6,485 bases of DNA from Hyphomicrobiales bacterium. GTDB lineage: Bacteria; Pseudomonadota; Alphaproteobacteria; Rhizobiales; Beijerinckiaceae. The stretch is taken from positions 933-7,417 of the forward strand of contig PLUH01000101.1 in the NCBI GenBank assembly GCA_003164825.1, given 5' to 3'. A program made the position numbers and the translations under genes. Positions 5,998 through 6,485 of this stretch are shown here, piece by piece. Under the pieces are notes generated by a model, which was not told the origin of the DNA, did no database searches, and saw only the letters and a program-made list of their open reading frames with translations. The first letter of the stretch is position 1. Each line of letters starts with the position of its first letter.

Positions 5998-6485
5998 ATG
6001 CTGATCGGCAAGCCGGGAGCCGCCAGGACCGCGATCGCCGCGGCGTCGAGCGACCGGGTGACGGTGCGCGGACGCGACCTCGTCCACGACCTCATGGGCC
6101 GACTGACCTTCACCGAATATGCCTTCCTGCTCGCGACCGGCCGGGCGCCGACTGAGGCGCAGCGCTTCTTTCTCGATCTCAGCCTGGTTGCGCTTGCCGA
6201 GCATGGGCTGACGCCGTCCGCCCAGGCGGCGCGCATGACCTACGACGCCGATCCCGCCGCGCTTCAGGGCGCGATCGCAGCCGGCGTGCTCGGCTGCGGC
6301 ACGGTGATCCTGGGCGCGGCCGATCTTTGCCGCAAGGTGATCGAAGACGTGCTGGCCCGCGCCGACGCCTTGGGCTCGCTCGAGGCCGCCGCGCTCGAGG
6401 TCGCGCGCGAGCACCGCAAGGAGCGCAAGGCGCTGCCTGGATATGGTCATCCGCTGCACAAGCCGGTCGATCCGCGCGCCGAGCG
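5998..6485 (+). CDS. short citrate synthase-like protein, citryl-CoA lyase type, 3' end cut by window
   Basis: Reading from the ATG at 5998 gives 162 codons open to the right edge. The protein starts directly in the citrate synthase core (MLIGKPGAARTAI, then VTVRGRDLVHDLMGRLTFTE), as in the short family members of roughly 260 residues often annotated citryl-CoA lyase. AEHGLTPSAQAARMT (67-81) aligns with the DHEQNCSTST region of true citrate synthase and keeps its His (His69). PGYGHPLHKPVDPRAE (147-162) aligns with PGFGHRVYKNYDPRA and keeps the substrate-carbonyl His (His151). The GPAHGGANE motif is replaced by GTVILGAAD (101-109), so the His that activates acetyl-CoA in E. coli GltA (His264) is missing. 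The final catalytic Asp lies outside the window. It likely cleaves or forms a C-C bond in a hydroxyacyl-CoA, but the exact substrate is unknown. The promoter and operators upstream tie it to the divergent GntR regulator. An operon partner probably follows beyond the edge. Confidence 0.85.
   Translation, partial: MLIGKPGAARTAIAAASSDRVTVRGRDLVHDLMGRLTFTEYAFLLATGRAPTEAQRFFLDLSLVALAEHGLTPSAQAARMTYDADPAALQGAIAAGVLGCGTVILGAADLCRKVIEDVLARADALGSLEAAALEVAREHRKERKALPGYGHPLHKPVDPRAE

Overview
The window is GC-rich, with nearly every third codon position G or C. Gene families, codon habit and a SpoT-like absence of AT-rich spacers point to an alphaproteobacterium, most likely Hyphomicrobiales (Rhizobiales); this taxonomic call is inference from style, not from a marker gene. 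Six protein genes account for almost all of it, and the largest gene-free gap is about 156 bp. No RNA gene, insertion sequence, prophage piece or CRISPR array was seen.

Positions 1-2489 hold the AmmeMemoRadiSam set. On the minus strand, a MEMO domain fused to an AMMECR1 domain (AmrB-AmrA) runs off the left edge. Divergent from it, across 129 bp, is the radical SAM partner AmrS. The three domains are widely conserved together, but their joint reaction is not established to my knowledge. Next come two minus-strand membrane-linked genes. One is a small four-helix DUF4239 (bestrophin-like) protein, tail to tail with amrS. The other is a 580-residue alpha/beta hydrolase with a readable Ser-Asp-His triad and a two-helix membrane hairpin inserted between the oxyanion strand and the nucleophile elbow.

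The right end is a regulator and target pair. A minus-strand GntR/FadR-type repressor (GTG start) faces a plus-strand short citrate-synthase-like gene (citryl-CoA lyase type) that leaves the window. Their 90-bp gap holds the clearest regulatory signal here: a TTGACA-N17-TATTGT promoter for the lyase-like gene. Its -10 box and start site are overlaid by a perfect 13-bp palindrome that fits the FadR-subfamily consensus TNGTNNNACNA, followed one helical turn later by a near-copy. The simplest reading is a ligand-released switch that represses the lyase-like gene and probably the regulator itself.

Two real genes (the AmrB-AmrA fusion and the lyase-like gene) are open to the window edges and were read directly by translating the sequence.
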